The position numbers and the translations under genes were made by a program. Under the pieces are notes generated by a model. The model was given only the letters and a program-made list of their open reading frames with translations, searched no databases and was not told the DNA's origin. From Sabellastarte sp. h YS-2021 (taxonomy: Eukaryota; Annelida; Polychaeta; Sabellida; Sabellidae), in contig OZ024940.1 in the NCBI GenBank assembly GCA_964017235.1, positions 26,169,615-26,233,614 of the forward strand: a DNA stretch of 64,000 bases, given 5' to 3'. This document shows positions 31,930-41,560 of the stretch, in pieces. Positions within the stretch are counted from its first letter, which is position 1. Every line of letters begins with the position of its first letter.

Positions 31930-32411
31930 CACAATTTGTTTGTGAAGATGTGACACTAGTGTTGTATAGTTAACCTTCATGAGTGGTACTAGTTAAATAT
32001 CAGTCGAATGAGGGATGTTTTACATTTATACTACAACATTTTGCATGTATTATTCATACAAATAAGTGGACATTTCCTAAAAAAGAAGAATGCCAAAAAA
32101 GAGGCAGTCATATCTATCTAGGGGCCACCAGTTAATGTTAAAAGTTCAATTTTTAAATTGAAATTTTTCCATCATTTCTGCATGGATTTTTATACAGTAA
32201 AAAAAGGACCAGAAGCTCTGTGAATGTAACCTTTCTGATGGTACATATATATTACATATTTATCCAAGATATTAATGAAGAAAAATCCTCCCTAATTATG
32301 CATAGTAAGTGGCGCCGGTTAATTACAAAACTATGTCCCACTGTGTATATCCCTCCATATGTAGGACAAATGGGGCACATGGTGGACAAGAAATAACTCC
32401 GTGTCCAATGT
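31930..32411 (-). mobile_element. Hairpin element family H, copy 5 (minus strand), with extra 5' sequence
   Basis: On the minus strand it has 'GTAAAACATCCCTCATTCGA' and CACTCATGAAGGTTAAC, matching copies 1-4. Further 5' it has 'ATCCATGCAGAAATGATGG', as in copy 1 near 1180, and 'CCGGCGCCACTTACTATGC', which matches CCCGGCGCCACTTACTGTGG near 59478 upstream of copy 4. The element is therefore longer than the hairpin part. Edges are uncertain. Confidence 0.55.
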
Positions 32412-32555
32412 AAACATTCAGGTCTTACATCATGTTCAACAGCCAAGGTCACATTTTGACAGACCCCTCTCCCATCATTGCCACCTGTGGGAGTCGACCC
32501 TAGGCAGAGGGGACAGTCTGTGATTAGATGCCAAACTTGCTATAGCCCAAGTCGT
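32412..32555 (-). mobile_element. SINE family A, copy 8
   Basis: Minus strand: tail complement TTCAACAGCCAAGGTCACAT at left, B box complement GTGGGAGTCGACCC, head at right 'ATGCCAAACTTGCTATAG'. First SINE after the SINE-free interval. Confidence 0.75.
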
Positions 32556-32734
32556 TCTTGAAAAAGCTGAATTGGGCTTTATTGTAATTGTATATGTTGT
32601 GTTTGGACTAAATGCGAAATTAAATGGTGTTGACGAGGATAGTCTGTGGCAAGTCAACAGTGTCACAACTGGTTTTTTTTTACACCACCCATTGGACACT
32701 ATTAATAATTCTTGTTCATTGAAAAAAAAGGAAA

Positions 32735-33207
32735 CAAGAGCACTCGGGGAGCGCAGGCCTCTGCTTAAACATGTATGGGTTTTTTAAAAATTTATTTATT
32801 TTATTTATTTGGGGTTTTACGTCGCTTTCAACACTGTACAGGTCATATCACGACGGGTAGTTGGAAGGGCAGAGGAAACCAGTACATACAGTTTGTTAGG
32901 GTTCTGTACTGTAAACTGCCGACCAACGGCAAGCAACTACCAGCTTTCCCACTTGAGGCTGTATCGGGAAGGGTTTTTTTTGAATGGTTCAATAATAAAT
33001 CAGTGGGAAAATCGAGATCTTTGATATTTTCATTTGTGTCCTGGCAGTGGTCCGGATGACTCCCAAAACTTTAATGGGATCTAAGTTGGACCAAGACTCC
33101 TCTCTTTTTTTCATGAAGATCTTACCACTAGTATTAGCGTAACGCCACCAACAACCCGACAGACAGATAAACTGTTCAGAATATAATACCTCCTTGGCTG
33201 AGGGAAT
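32735..33207. repeat. Dispersed repeat family E, copy 2, interrupted by a SINE
   Basis: Begins AAGAGCACTCGGGGAGCGCA at about 32738, is interrupted by SINE B (32790-32968), resumes with 'GTGGTCCGGATGACTCCC' and ends CGACAGACAGATAAAC and 'AATACCTCCTTGGCTGAGG'. Start and end match copy 1. Confidence 0.5.
32790..32968 (-). mobile_element. SINE family B, copy 7 (head missing)
   Basis: Minus strand, excellent match from TTTATTTGGGGTTTTACGTC through 'CCAGCTTTCCCACTTGAGGC', then ends; the tRNA head is missing. A typical 5' truncation. Confidence 0.85.
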
Positions 33208-33767
33208 ATATTGACACCTGTTATGGAAGGTTACGTTCCAGTAGATTGTTAATAGGAATAGATTGGGACGAGTTGCTTGCCAGTTCTAATACAACAAGAA
33301 AGAGGGTGTAAGACTGTGTATTAGATGATTTCATTTGAAGATACACGAGGCAGTAGCCTGGGCGCCAACTGGCCATCTATCATTAGGATCCTTAATGGTA
33401 CTTGTTCACCTAAATACTATCTACAAAAAAAGAAAGATATCATAACAAGGTGGCCTGTTACCTGTTTATGGATACCTGTGTGGGCAACCAGTCTGCCAGA
33501 CATAATATATGACGGGTTGGCAGGAAAAAAAAAGGGGGGGGGGGGGTTATCTTGGAGTTTCCATATATGGTTTTTTTTTGCTGTGAGAACAAAAAAGTAA
33601 AATTGAGAAAGAACCCAATAGTATGAATCATGACATGTATAAAAAAATTATTTTTATTGACCGCATCTGTTTAGTTGTGGGGGACTTCTAAGTACGCGTA
33701 ATAAGTGTTGGGAACAGAATATTGTTTTGAAGTTTATATTTCTGAAATAACCTCTGATCAATTAACT
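33208..33767. other. Non-coding spacer
   Basis: Contains a 13-base poly-G tract (33534-33546). No gene or repeat recognised. Confidence 0.4.
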
Positions 33768-34020
33768 CCACCAAGGAGGCTATATAACCTTCTGTTTGTT
33801 TGCAAAGTAACTCGAAATAGTCGTGAACAAATGTTGCTGTAATTTTCTACAATGGCATCAGCAACAGATGATCAAATTGGTGATCCAGAACACCTTCTTT
33901 ACACAGAAATTTTAAACGATTTTTTTATTATTACTCTCATAAGCAGTATTGGAGGTATCACACCCTGGCTGGGGATCCATACTTTCCGGGTCCTCTTATT
34001 TTATTTTGTGTCTCAATTTC
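33768..34020. repeat. Dispersed repeat family E, copy 3 (opposite orientation)
   Basis: Starts CCACCAAGGAGGCTATATAA and contains GCAACAGATGATCAAATTGG, 'TTTTTTATTATTACTC' and 'CAGTATTGGAGGTATC', matched by copy 4 about 1.1 kb downstream. Confidence 0.45.
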
Positions 34021-34319
34021 TGGGATAATTTAACAGTTTGGCATACCTTCTGTTGAATTAGAATTTCATCTGCATTTTTGTCACCACCACTTGAAATTTG
34101 AAGGGTATGTACTCATTGTCACAGTAGAATAGAAACTGTATTGAATGGGTATAGAATTACACTCTCTTGGTGTTTCCATGGTAACGAATGGCAGTTGGCT
34201 GACACATGACACAGACAACACTACACCGACAAACCATTTGCTCATGTTCAGGTGTTTCAACAACAGACACAAATAGCCTACAAAGCTTGATGATCTGTGA
34301 AACTAGATTTCTAAGTATG

Positions 34320-34543
34320 GTTTATTTGGGGTTTAACGTCGCTTTTCAACACTGTATAGGTCATATTATGACCTGTAGTTTTGTGGGCATGGGAAACCAA
34401 TACATACACTTGGTCAAGGTCCAGAACAGGAACCTGCTGACCATAGATAAGCAATCACCAACTTTCCCACATAAGATCCGTGGTTTGAGGACCGCCGACC
34501 TCAGATGTGGTAGGTGTGTTACCACTGCACCACCATGGCCCGT
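34320..34543 (-). mobile_element. SINE family B, copy 8
   Basis: Minus strand, full length but diverged: TTTATTTGGGGTTTAACGTC at left, 'GGAAACCAATACATACACTT', head CTGCACCACCATGGCCC at right. Open frames of 75-128 codons here are SINE by-products. Confidence 0.75.
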
Positions 34544-34849
34544 GATCTGTGAAACTATACAGTGCTGGTCATCTGCTTGTAATTCCAATTAAACATGTAT
34601 AGAGTTTAATCTCTGCAAACTACAGATTCTAAGGTGCAACAGATATATTAGCCAGAGTCGAAAAATCAGATGCGGGGTGGGGGTGGGGGGCATGACATAG
34701 GTCAGCTACACCAGGAATAAAAAGAAATAAATGGAAGAAAAAATTTAGAGAAGTGGTATGATCTTAATTTTTTTCCTGAAGGATGTAAGACAGGCAGCAG
34801 ATCAGAAATCATCAGGCAGTTTAAATTTTTGGTAGCATGCCTTCTTGTT
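34544..34849. other. Non-coding spacer
   Basis: A G-rich patch (GGGGTGGGGGTGGGGGGC, 34674-34691) is the only notable feature. Confidence 0.4.
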
Positions 34850-35060
34850 TGTTTATCCGATTATGGACGGATTTCATGAAACCTTATGGCACAAGAAACA
34901 GATGATATGCGATTTTGGTGGTAATCCGGCTCATGGTCTGGATCAAGGATTTTTTGAAGGATCTTTTTTATCATCACACCCGTAAGCAACTTTGGAGGTG
35001 TTGGGCGGATGGTGTGCACTCTCCAAGTACTCTTGCTGCTTCATATTTCCCCCGATGGAC
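34850..35060. repeat. Dispersed repeat family E, copy 4
   Basis: Contains 'ATTATGGACGGATTTCATGA', GAAACAGATGATATGCGATT, 'GGTAATCCGGCTCATGG' and 'GCAACTTTGGAGGTGTTGG', then ACTCTCCAAGTAC. Parallels copy 3. Confidence 0.45.
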
Positions 35061-35275
35061 AGCTCTGATCTTAGATTACCAGTGGTTAAATAGGACAAAC
35101 TAATTGATGCAATAACTTGGGGGAAAGTAGTTAAACCTGTTCATAACTTTTCTCAGAACTTAGGATAAAGACTCATTAAAACTGATTAAACTGTATGCTT
35201 CACTTTAGTGTTCCAAAGGAACTTGTCCCAAGTTTTCTAAACCAGGGTGTAACCGGTTATCAGAGTCAGAGTTGG

Positions 35276-35407
35276 GGTTTTACATCCTGTTCAACAGCCA
35301 GGGTCATATTTGGCCAGAATTGCCACGTAAGGAGGCCGAACCCTAGGAGATGTGATAGTCTGTGATCAGATGCCAAAATTGCCAACCACTAGGCCAGCGA
35401 GACCTCT
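35276..35407 (-). mobile_element. SINE family A, copy 9
   Basis: Minus strand: TTTTACATCCTGTTCAACAG at left, 'GAGGCCGAACCCTAGG' B box region, head 'CCACTAGGCCAGCGAGACC'. Confidence 0.75.
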
Positions 35408-35514
35408 AACCCGTTATGAGCTATCAAAAAACCAACAACTGGATTTGCAAAGCTTAAACTATCAGTTGTCCCAAATTTTCTAAAGCATGATGTAATCAGT
35501 TATCAAAGTCAGAG

Positions 35515-35655
35515 TTGGGGTTTTATGTCACGTTCAACAGCCAGGGGCATATTGGGACAGGTCCTCAGCATTGCCACGTAAGGAGGTTGAACCCACACAG
35601 AGGTGACTGCCTGTGATTAGACACCAAAATTGCTAACCACTAGGCCACCCAGACC
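35515..35655 (-). mobile_element. SINE family A, copy 10
   Basis: Minus strand, a duplicate of copy 9 by segmental duplication, with 'GGTCCTCAGCATTGCCACGT' and head 'CCACTAGGCCACCCAGACC'. Confidence 0.75.
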
Positions 35656-35684
35656 TGTAACCATTATCAGTTCTGAAAACACAA

Positions 35685-35912
35685 CAACCAGATTTGCAAA
35701 GCTTAAACCAACTGCAATACTAACAACCGGATTTGCAAGACCTAAACCAACTGCAATACCAACAATCGGATTTGCAAGACCTAAACCAACTGCAATACCA
35801 ACAATCGGATTTGCAAGACCTAAATCAACTGCAATACCAACAACCAAGTTTGCAAGACCTAAATCAACTGCAATACCAACAACCAAGTTTGCAAGACCTA
35901 AATCAACTTACA
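35685..35912. repeat. Minisatellite, 39-bp unit
   Basis: About five and a half copies of a unit containing CTGCAATACCAACAATCGG and ATTTGCAAGACCTAAACCAA. It grows out of the ATTTGCAAAGCTTAAAC flank of the duplicated SINE segment. The 39-bp period keeps frames open on both strands; these are not genes. Confidence 0.85.
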
Positions 35913-36892
35913 TACTGACTATTGTTTAAAATGGCAAAGTGTGTGCCAAGTATCTCAAGTGCCAATTGAACAGTTTGCGAAAGACTGATGGTATTATATT
36001 ATTGTAAACATTTGCATGGGGATTAATTTTTGGTGCAGGTTCACAGAGAAGGTTAATCATACCTCCTTTAAAAAATATTATATCAAACGGACTCCTTGTG
36101 TGAACAAACACATTCGGGCATAACTTATCAGACATTTGCAAATGGCGACATTTTAATTTTTTTCAGTATGTCAAATAGCCAGTGGTAAAGAGTTATTTGT
36201 ACCTATACTGCCTGGGCTTAACACAACTTCAATAATATTGGGGGTGGGGGGGTGGGGGGGGGGGTGTTACTCCCACTTGTGTAATGTGTAAGCTACTTTC
36301 AACCGTTTGTTCCATATTTTTTGTTCCCACAACAAAATTTCTGAGAAAGGCAAACCTCTCGCATGTAAAACATACAATTATAAACACCCCAGAAAAGCAA
36401 GAAAGGTACTCACACAGCAAAAAAGTAGTAAAATGGAGGGAGAGGGAAACAAAACACCTAACTTAAACTTTCTATGAACTTCAAATGCTGAATAAAGGTA
36501 TGACAATGCAAATAGGATGATAGGTTTTGTTGAAAAGAAATGGAGTTACTAAGTACCTTACAGAAGTTTTTATTATAACTTCATAACACTTTTTTGTACG
36601 AGAAGGAAGCAAAGTCTGTAATTTGGGGTTGGTTTATTTTCATATGAACATGTATATTGATAGAAGCCCAAGGTTTTAAATACACTGTACTAACAAAATA
36701 TCATGCCAATTTACCCTCAAATTGGTATTTTGAGGGACCAAAAACAGTTCCTTTATATACTGCATATAATCGTCGGTCTAACTTGGCCCCCAATTTACAA
36801 TGTTTATTTTCTATTTCATTTGTTGTTATTTATTTATTTATTTATTTATTTTCTGCATCGATAAATGCATTAACTTTGTTATGATCACCAAG
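35913..36892. other. Non-coding spacer
   Basis: G-rich tract near 36239-36265 and (TTTA)n near 36830-36850. No gene recognised. Confidence 0.4.
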
Positions 36893-37005
36893 AAATATAT
36901 ACAGCACTGAAGAAGATTGATAATATGATATTCGTGTTACACACTCAAAAAAACATTGTCATCTTTATGATTTGTTTTACATGTCATTTCGGGAAGTTTT
37001 CTTCG
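36893..37005 (+). mobile_element. Hairpin element family H, copy 3 (partial)
   Basis: Has GAAGAAGATTGATAATATGA, 'TCGTGTTACACACTC', 'CATTGTCATCTTTATGATTT' and the end 'CATGTCATTTCGGGAAGTTT'. Confidence 0.6.
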
Positions 37006-37736
37006 GGTACTTCTAATAGTACACACCTAGGCTTAACTTTTTTATTGCATTAAGATAAATAGTTTTATGATCTCATCAATCTACTTTCTGAACTAAGATT
37101 TCTTGGAATTGTATGTGGCAAATAATTCACATCTTCGCTTAACTTTTTATTGCATACAGAAAAAAAATAGTTCCCAGCTCTCATAAATATACATTCTGAA
37201 CGTACTGTATGTGGCTTTTAAAAAAAATTAAACTCAACTTGGTTGAAACATTCTGAAATATATACATTCTGAATTTATATTGGTGAATGTTGTGAATTTT
37301 CATTTACACTTTTTTTTAATTTTACAAACGTGTAAGCTTTTATTTTGTACTGCTTACTACGAATTAGAATTCCTAGACTTCTTTATGACGCCACCCTAGC
37401 TATGTAAAAAAATGATGACTAAGTATGGAGGCCCCTAGATGAAGTACATTCCTCCAGAAAAATAATAATAAAAATAGATGGGTATTTAGTGGCTATACCA
37501 CACGACCTGATTAAAACATATATATAAAGTCGTGTATTTACTGTTCTTTACCGATTCCCATTGAGAAAAATATATGCATATTTTATTTTTAATTTATCTT
37601 TTTTTTTTTGTCATGCAAACGGCATAACAAAGCCTGGTGATTCAACAGATGTACAAAGTATATACGTACAGAGTCTATATTGCTTTACAATTACATAAAA
37701 GAAAAAAAACACATTTGGAGTCAAAGTAATAAAGGT
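37006..37736. other. Non-coding spacer
   Basis: Weak duplications: 'CTTAACTTTTTTATTGCAT' and a similar stretch about 115 bp later (37030, 37138). No gene recognised. Confidence 0.4.
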
Positions 37737-37850
37737 TTTATGTCCTGTTCACAGCCAGGGTCCTATTGGGAAGGCCCTCAGCATTTGCCACTTGTGGGCG
37801 AGCGGAACCCGTACAGAGAGGCAACAGCCTGTGACTTCATGCAAAATAGC
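37737..37850 (-). mobile_element. SINE family A, copy 11
   Basis: Minus strand: TTTATGTCCTGTTCACAGCC at left, 'GGCCCTCAGCATTTGCCACT', GAACCCGTACAGAGAGG. Head truncated. Confidence 0.7.
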
Positions 37851-38504
37851 ACCTTCTAAAACCCCATCACTGATTTTTTCTTAATGTAGAATTCAAATGT
37901 TTTACTTTCTCTGCAAAGAGACTGGCCACGGGGCCTTAGAATATTGCATATCTATCCCAAATCGTCTGGACAGCCAAGAAAAAACATGCTTCAGTTATTT
38001 TGAAAAATTTGGTCTGTCAGAGAAATAATTGCCAGGTATTGTGGCTCCTCAAATTTTTTTTTACGGATGAGAGGCTGAAATGCAGAGATGTCGCGGACCA
38101 ATACTTTATAGATTGTACGAATTGGCAAACACAGAACAAGATGTTGAGACAGTAGAAAAACAACTTACTTTGGCAACACTGAGTAAGTGGTTTGCAATGT
38201 GCCATTTAATGGTTTTGCTCTCATTTCTAGATGTCCTGAGTTCAGATCAACCTTAACTCACTGCGCGTTTGCAGGCGGAACATCTGGCAGACAGGATCTC
38301 ACCGACACAATTGGTAGACAACCATGTTTCTCAATAAGAGCTCATCTTTTCGCAAATATATGAACCTCTTTAAGGCACTAATATGCATGTCATATCATTA
38401 TTAGGGTATTTTAACAGAGCCCCTGCTGGAAATTCTGGGAGTAAACAAGGAACTGGGTACCTTATTTATTATTATTATTTATGTTAAATAATCAGTAAAT
38501 CACC
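37851..38504. other. Non-coding spacer
   Basis: Nothing recognised. (TTA)n lies near 38462-38480, just before the LINE. Confidence 0.4.
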
Positions 38505-40145
38505 CACCATCATGCCTGTTGGACCCATTGCCCACATTCCTTATCAAGGAATGCATTGACATCCTCCTACCATCTATAACCAAATTGGTCAATTTTTCCC
38601 TCAGTGAGGGACTGGTTCCAGATGGTTTCAAAAAAGCTGTAGTCACTCCACTTATTAAGAAGGCCTCTCTTCCTGTTGAGTATTTGAAAAATTACCGCCC
38701 AGTATCTGGACTTAGCTTCATTTCTAAACTGGTGGAACATGTAGTTACTAAATAGCTGGTTGATCACATTCATCGACATGACTTCCATAACTCATACCAG
38801 TCAGCATATAAGCCAGGTCACTCAACTGAGACGGCTCTACTTTCCATCAAAAATGATATTCATTTGTCACTATCTCTGGGTGAAGCTACTGCCTTGGTAC
38901 TTCTGGATCTCTCGGCTGCCTTCGATACAATTGATCATTCCACTCTCCTTGGCTGTCTGCTGGATTGGTTCGGTGTTGGTGACTCAGCTCTCAAATGGTT
39001 CTCTTCTTATTTGACAGAACGCTATCAGTCTGTAAAGATTGGTTCTAATTTGTCTAATTTACAAAAACTGCTGTTTGGCATACCTCAGGGTTCTGTTTTG
39101 GGTCCTCTGCTATTTTCTCTGGACACATCTCCCCTTAGTACACTGATTGGTAAATACAAAGGTGTAAACTTCCATTTTTATGCCGACGACACATAACTTT
39201 ATGTCCATCTCTCACACAGCAATGTCTCAGCTGCCTTTGATAAATTGAATAGATGTCTTCAAGATGTCAAACAATGGACGTCAGCTAGCAAACTTAAACT
39301 CAATCCTGTTAAAACTGAGTTCATACTTTTTGGCTTCAATCACCCCACCGAGTCTGTGAGGAACCTGGGTGTGTGGTTCGATTTTTCTTTCTCTAAACAC
39401 GTCCAGAATGTTTGTAAAGGCTGCTTTAGTCAACTGAGGGATTTTAGAAATATGAGGCAGTTCTTGACTCAGGATGCAGTTGTGTCGGTTGCCAATGCTT
39501 TTGTTAGTAGTCGGTTGGACTACTGTAACTCACTTTTCAGGAGTCTTTCTAAAGTCAATCTTCATAGATTACAGTCTATCCAAAATAGTGCTGCTAGAAT
39601 TGTTAGAACTGCTAGAAATAGAATTTGTATAGACTCGGATAACTCCGGTACTCAGGAAACTCAATTGGCTCCCTATTCAGTTTCGCTCAGAGTTCAAACT
39701 GGCTACCCTGGTGTACAAGTTTATTCATACTGGTTTCCCTAAATATTTCGCTCCACATCTATCCACATACCGCACTACTTACAATACTAGACGCAGTCAG
39801 AGTGTTGCCAATTTCCTCAATGTACCAAAATTTCAACCTACAATTCACAAGTCCACTAAGCAGTTTGGCTTCAGTTTGCCTTTGATGCTCCCACTGTTTG
39901 GAATTCACTTCCTGAAGACATCTGTGCATCACCCACTATTGCCTCTTTTAGAAAGAAGCTCAAAACCTATCTCTACGCAAAGGCATATCCTCCTTAGCTC
40001 ATTTTCTCTTATGGCTTCTCCATGGTGCCGACCTGTTTTTGTCCCTGGACTTTAAATTTTGCATATTGCTATTGTCTTGTTGCACCTTAGAGTCCACTAC
40101 TCAGTGGAGATTAAGCGCTATAAAAGGCAAATTAGAATTAGAATG
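38505..40145 (+). mobile_element. Decayed CR1/L2-like LINE (reverse transcriptase pseudogene)
   Basis: Non-LTR retrotransposon reverse transcriptase, 5'-truncated. In order: LDPLPTFLIKECIDILLP, NYRPVSGLSFISKLVEHVV, a TAG stop (38752-38754), YQSAYKPGHSTETALLSI, LVLLDLSAAFDTIDHSTLL, FGIPQGSVLGPLLF, and the catalytic FHFYADDT followed by TAA in place of a Gln codon (39194-39196). Then come KLKLNPVKTEFILFGF, an apparent short deletion, 'ESVRNLGVWFDFSFSKHV', 'SRLDYCNSLF', a frameshift near 39640, and the C-terminal 'IASFRKKLK' region in yet another frame. The 3' end is 'GGAGATTAAGCGCTATAAAA' plus AATTAG repeats. At least two stops and two frameshifts make it inactive. The clade (CR1/L2) is by motif resemblance. 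Confidence 0.88.
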
Positions 40146-40259
40146 TTCTGGTCAAACAGACGTGTGTATTCATTATTTATACATATATTTAGCTTATGTT
40201 AAAATGTTGTATCTATGTTTATACATTTTCTCTCATAATTTAATGTTAATGCTAATGCC

Positions 40260-40390
40260 CTCCCAGTGGCATCAAATCACTGTCACCTCTGCGTGGGTTC
40301 CACTTGCACAAGTGACAAATGCCAAGGACCTCTCCAAATATGACCCTGACTGTTGAACGGGGCACAAAACCCTAACTTCAACTTTGCCTT
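40260..40390 (+). mobile_element. SINE family A, copy 12
   Basis: Head diverged (TCCCAGTGGCATCAAATCAC), B box GTGGGTTCCACTTGCAC, tail 'CCAAATATGACCCTGACTG' then TTGAACGGGGCACAAAA. Confidence 0.7.
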
Positions 40391-40414
40391 CCAAGAAATT
40401 ATGTCCCAGCCTGA

Positions 40415-40600
40415 CCTAAAGTGGTAAAGTTGGTAGTTTCTTGCCGGTGTCCTCTGCTGCATGTTGGTTTGGGAATATGGAATCTTGTGCAACCAGTATG
40501 CACTGCTTTCCTCCATCACTTCAACTCTCTGGCTTAATATAATCAACACAGCGAGTTGAAAGCAACATAAAAAACCTCATCGATCAATCATTCTTGGTAA
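40415..40600 (+). mobile_element. SINE family B, copy 9 (5'-truncated, diverged)
   Basis: 'GGTAGTTTCTTGCCGGTGTC', 'GCAACCAGTATGCACTGC' and tail 'GAGTTGAAAGCAACATAAAA' then ATCGATCAATCA. Confidence 0.6.
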
Positions 40601-41104
40601 TTATTGGTCACAAGTTAAAACTATGGACATGCCCATTTTTTTTCTTTCTAGAACTAATCTGTTCCATACGATCTGCCAGCTGCTGCTTCACCATGGAAGA
40701 TCAATTTAGGTAAACTGTGGATATGAATATTTCAGGTGTCTTCAATCAAAAATGACAAATAATATTTGGGATAATCATTACTGGGATACTGGGTCTATAA
40801 TGACTCGGTTACTGTGATAGATACCTTTATTCTGAAGCATTTTCCCCCCACAAGAGAATGTCATTCCCATTCTTCAGTGAGAAGTTGAAGAAATGAAGAA
40901 AAAGCTTTGTGCTAGGTAAACATGTTTGCGGCCCACTTTACATTTGCACGCCGCTTTATATGTATACATGAGGCATAAAAAAAACTTCAGCAATATTGAG
41001 CGTATTCTTGTCTGTATGTCTCAAGATTTGCCATAAAAGCTGTCCTGACCTTTAGCAGTGACCATTCGAAGGTAATTTTCAATAGATCTTTGCTGACATC
41101 TATT
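40601..41104. other. Non-coding spacer
   Basis: Nothing recognised. Confidence 0.4.
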
Positions 41105-41560
41105 ACTCCTTCTATATTGTATTGTATCTTCATACTTCTGCACTACAGGCCTCAAAGCAGTACTTTACCCACCCTGATTGCACAACACAAGCTCTCTGGT
41201 GACTTACATTCCCCAAAAATGAAAGACAGAGTCTCAGGGATGACCATATATTAATGGTCCTAGAGTTTCTTAGCCTTTCACTGGGGGGTTGGGGGTTTTA
41301 CAGTCCCATTCAAAATGGGTCAAATTTTGACAGGACCACAGCATTCTCACTTCTGGGAGGGATACCCACTCAGACTTGGTGACTTCGGGCTAGATGCCAA
41401 ATTTGCTAACCACTAGGCCACTGGGGACCTCACCTGCCACTGGGATATGACATAAAGGACAGAGGATCACCATTTCAAGCCGTCATCCGAGCCACTATGT
41501 ATCAGCCTGTACCTCGGACTGAACCCAGGTCCTCCACATTCCTGAGTGAGTGTGAGTAGG
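41105..41560 (-). mobile_element. SINE family C, copy 1, with SINE A inserted in it
   Basis: Minus-strand SINE C: 'CTGCACTACAGGCCTCAAAG', CAAGCTCTCTGGTGACTTAC and 'GATGACCATATATTAATGG' at left; 'GTCATCCGAGCCACTATG' and 'GAACCCAGGTCCTCCACA' (complement of its B box) at right. It is split by SINE A at 41286-41432, flanked by a 12-bp target duplication CCTTTCACTGGG / CCTGCCACTGGG with two mismatches. Confidence 0.75.
41286..41432 (-). mobile_element. SINE family A, copy 13 (nested in SINE C)
   Basis: Minus strand: GGGTTTTACAGTCCCATTCA at left, 'GACCACAGCATTCTCACTTC', head 'CCACTAGGCCACTGGGGACC' at right. Confidence 0.8.

Larger units (their letters stand above)
35222..35690 (-). repeat. Tandem segmental duplication carrying two SINE A copies
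   Basis: A segment of about 242 bp starting TTGTCCCAAGTTTTCTAAAC (35223) recurs at 35465. Each has GTTATCA.AGTCAGAGTTGG and then a minus-strand SINE A (35276-35407; 35515-35655). After each SINE comes a stretch with ACAAC.GGATTTGCAAAGCTTAAAC. Confidence 0.75.

Noticed and set aside
34206..34592. 128-codon open frame
   Set aside because: Lies mostly over a minus-strand SINE B.
35617..35929. Open frames on both strands with 13-residue repeats
   Set aside because: By-products of the 39-bp minisatellite and a SINE; no start, splice or conservation evidence.
38505..40145. Functional reverse transcriptase gene
   Set aside because: At least two internal stops, including one directly after the catalytic YADD motif, and at least two frameshifts; it is a dead LINE.
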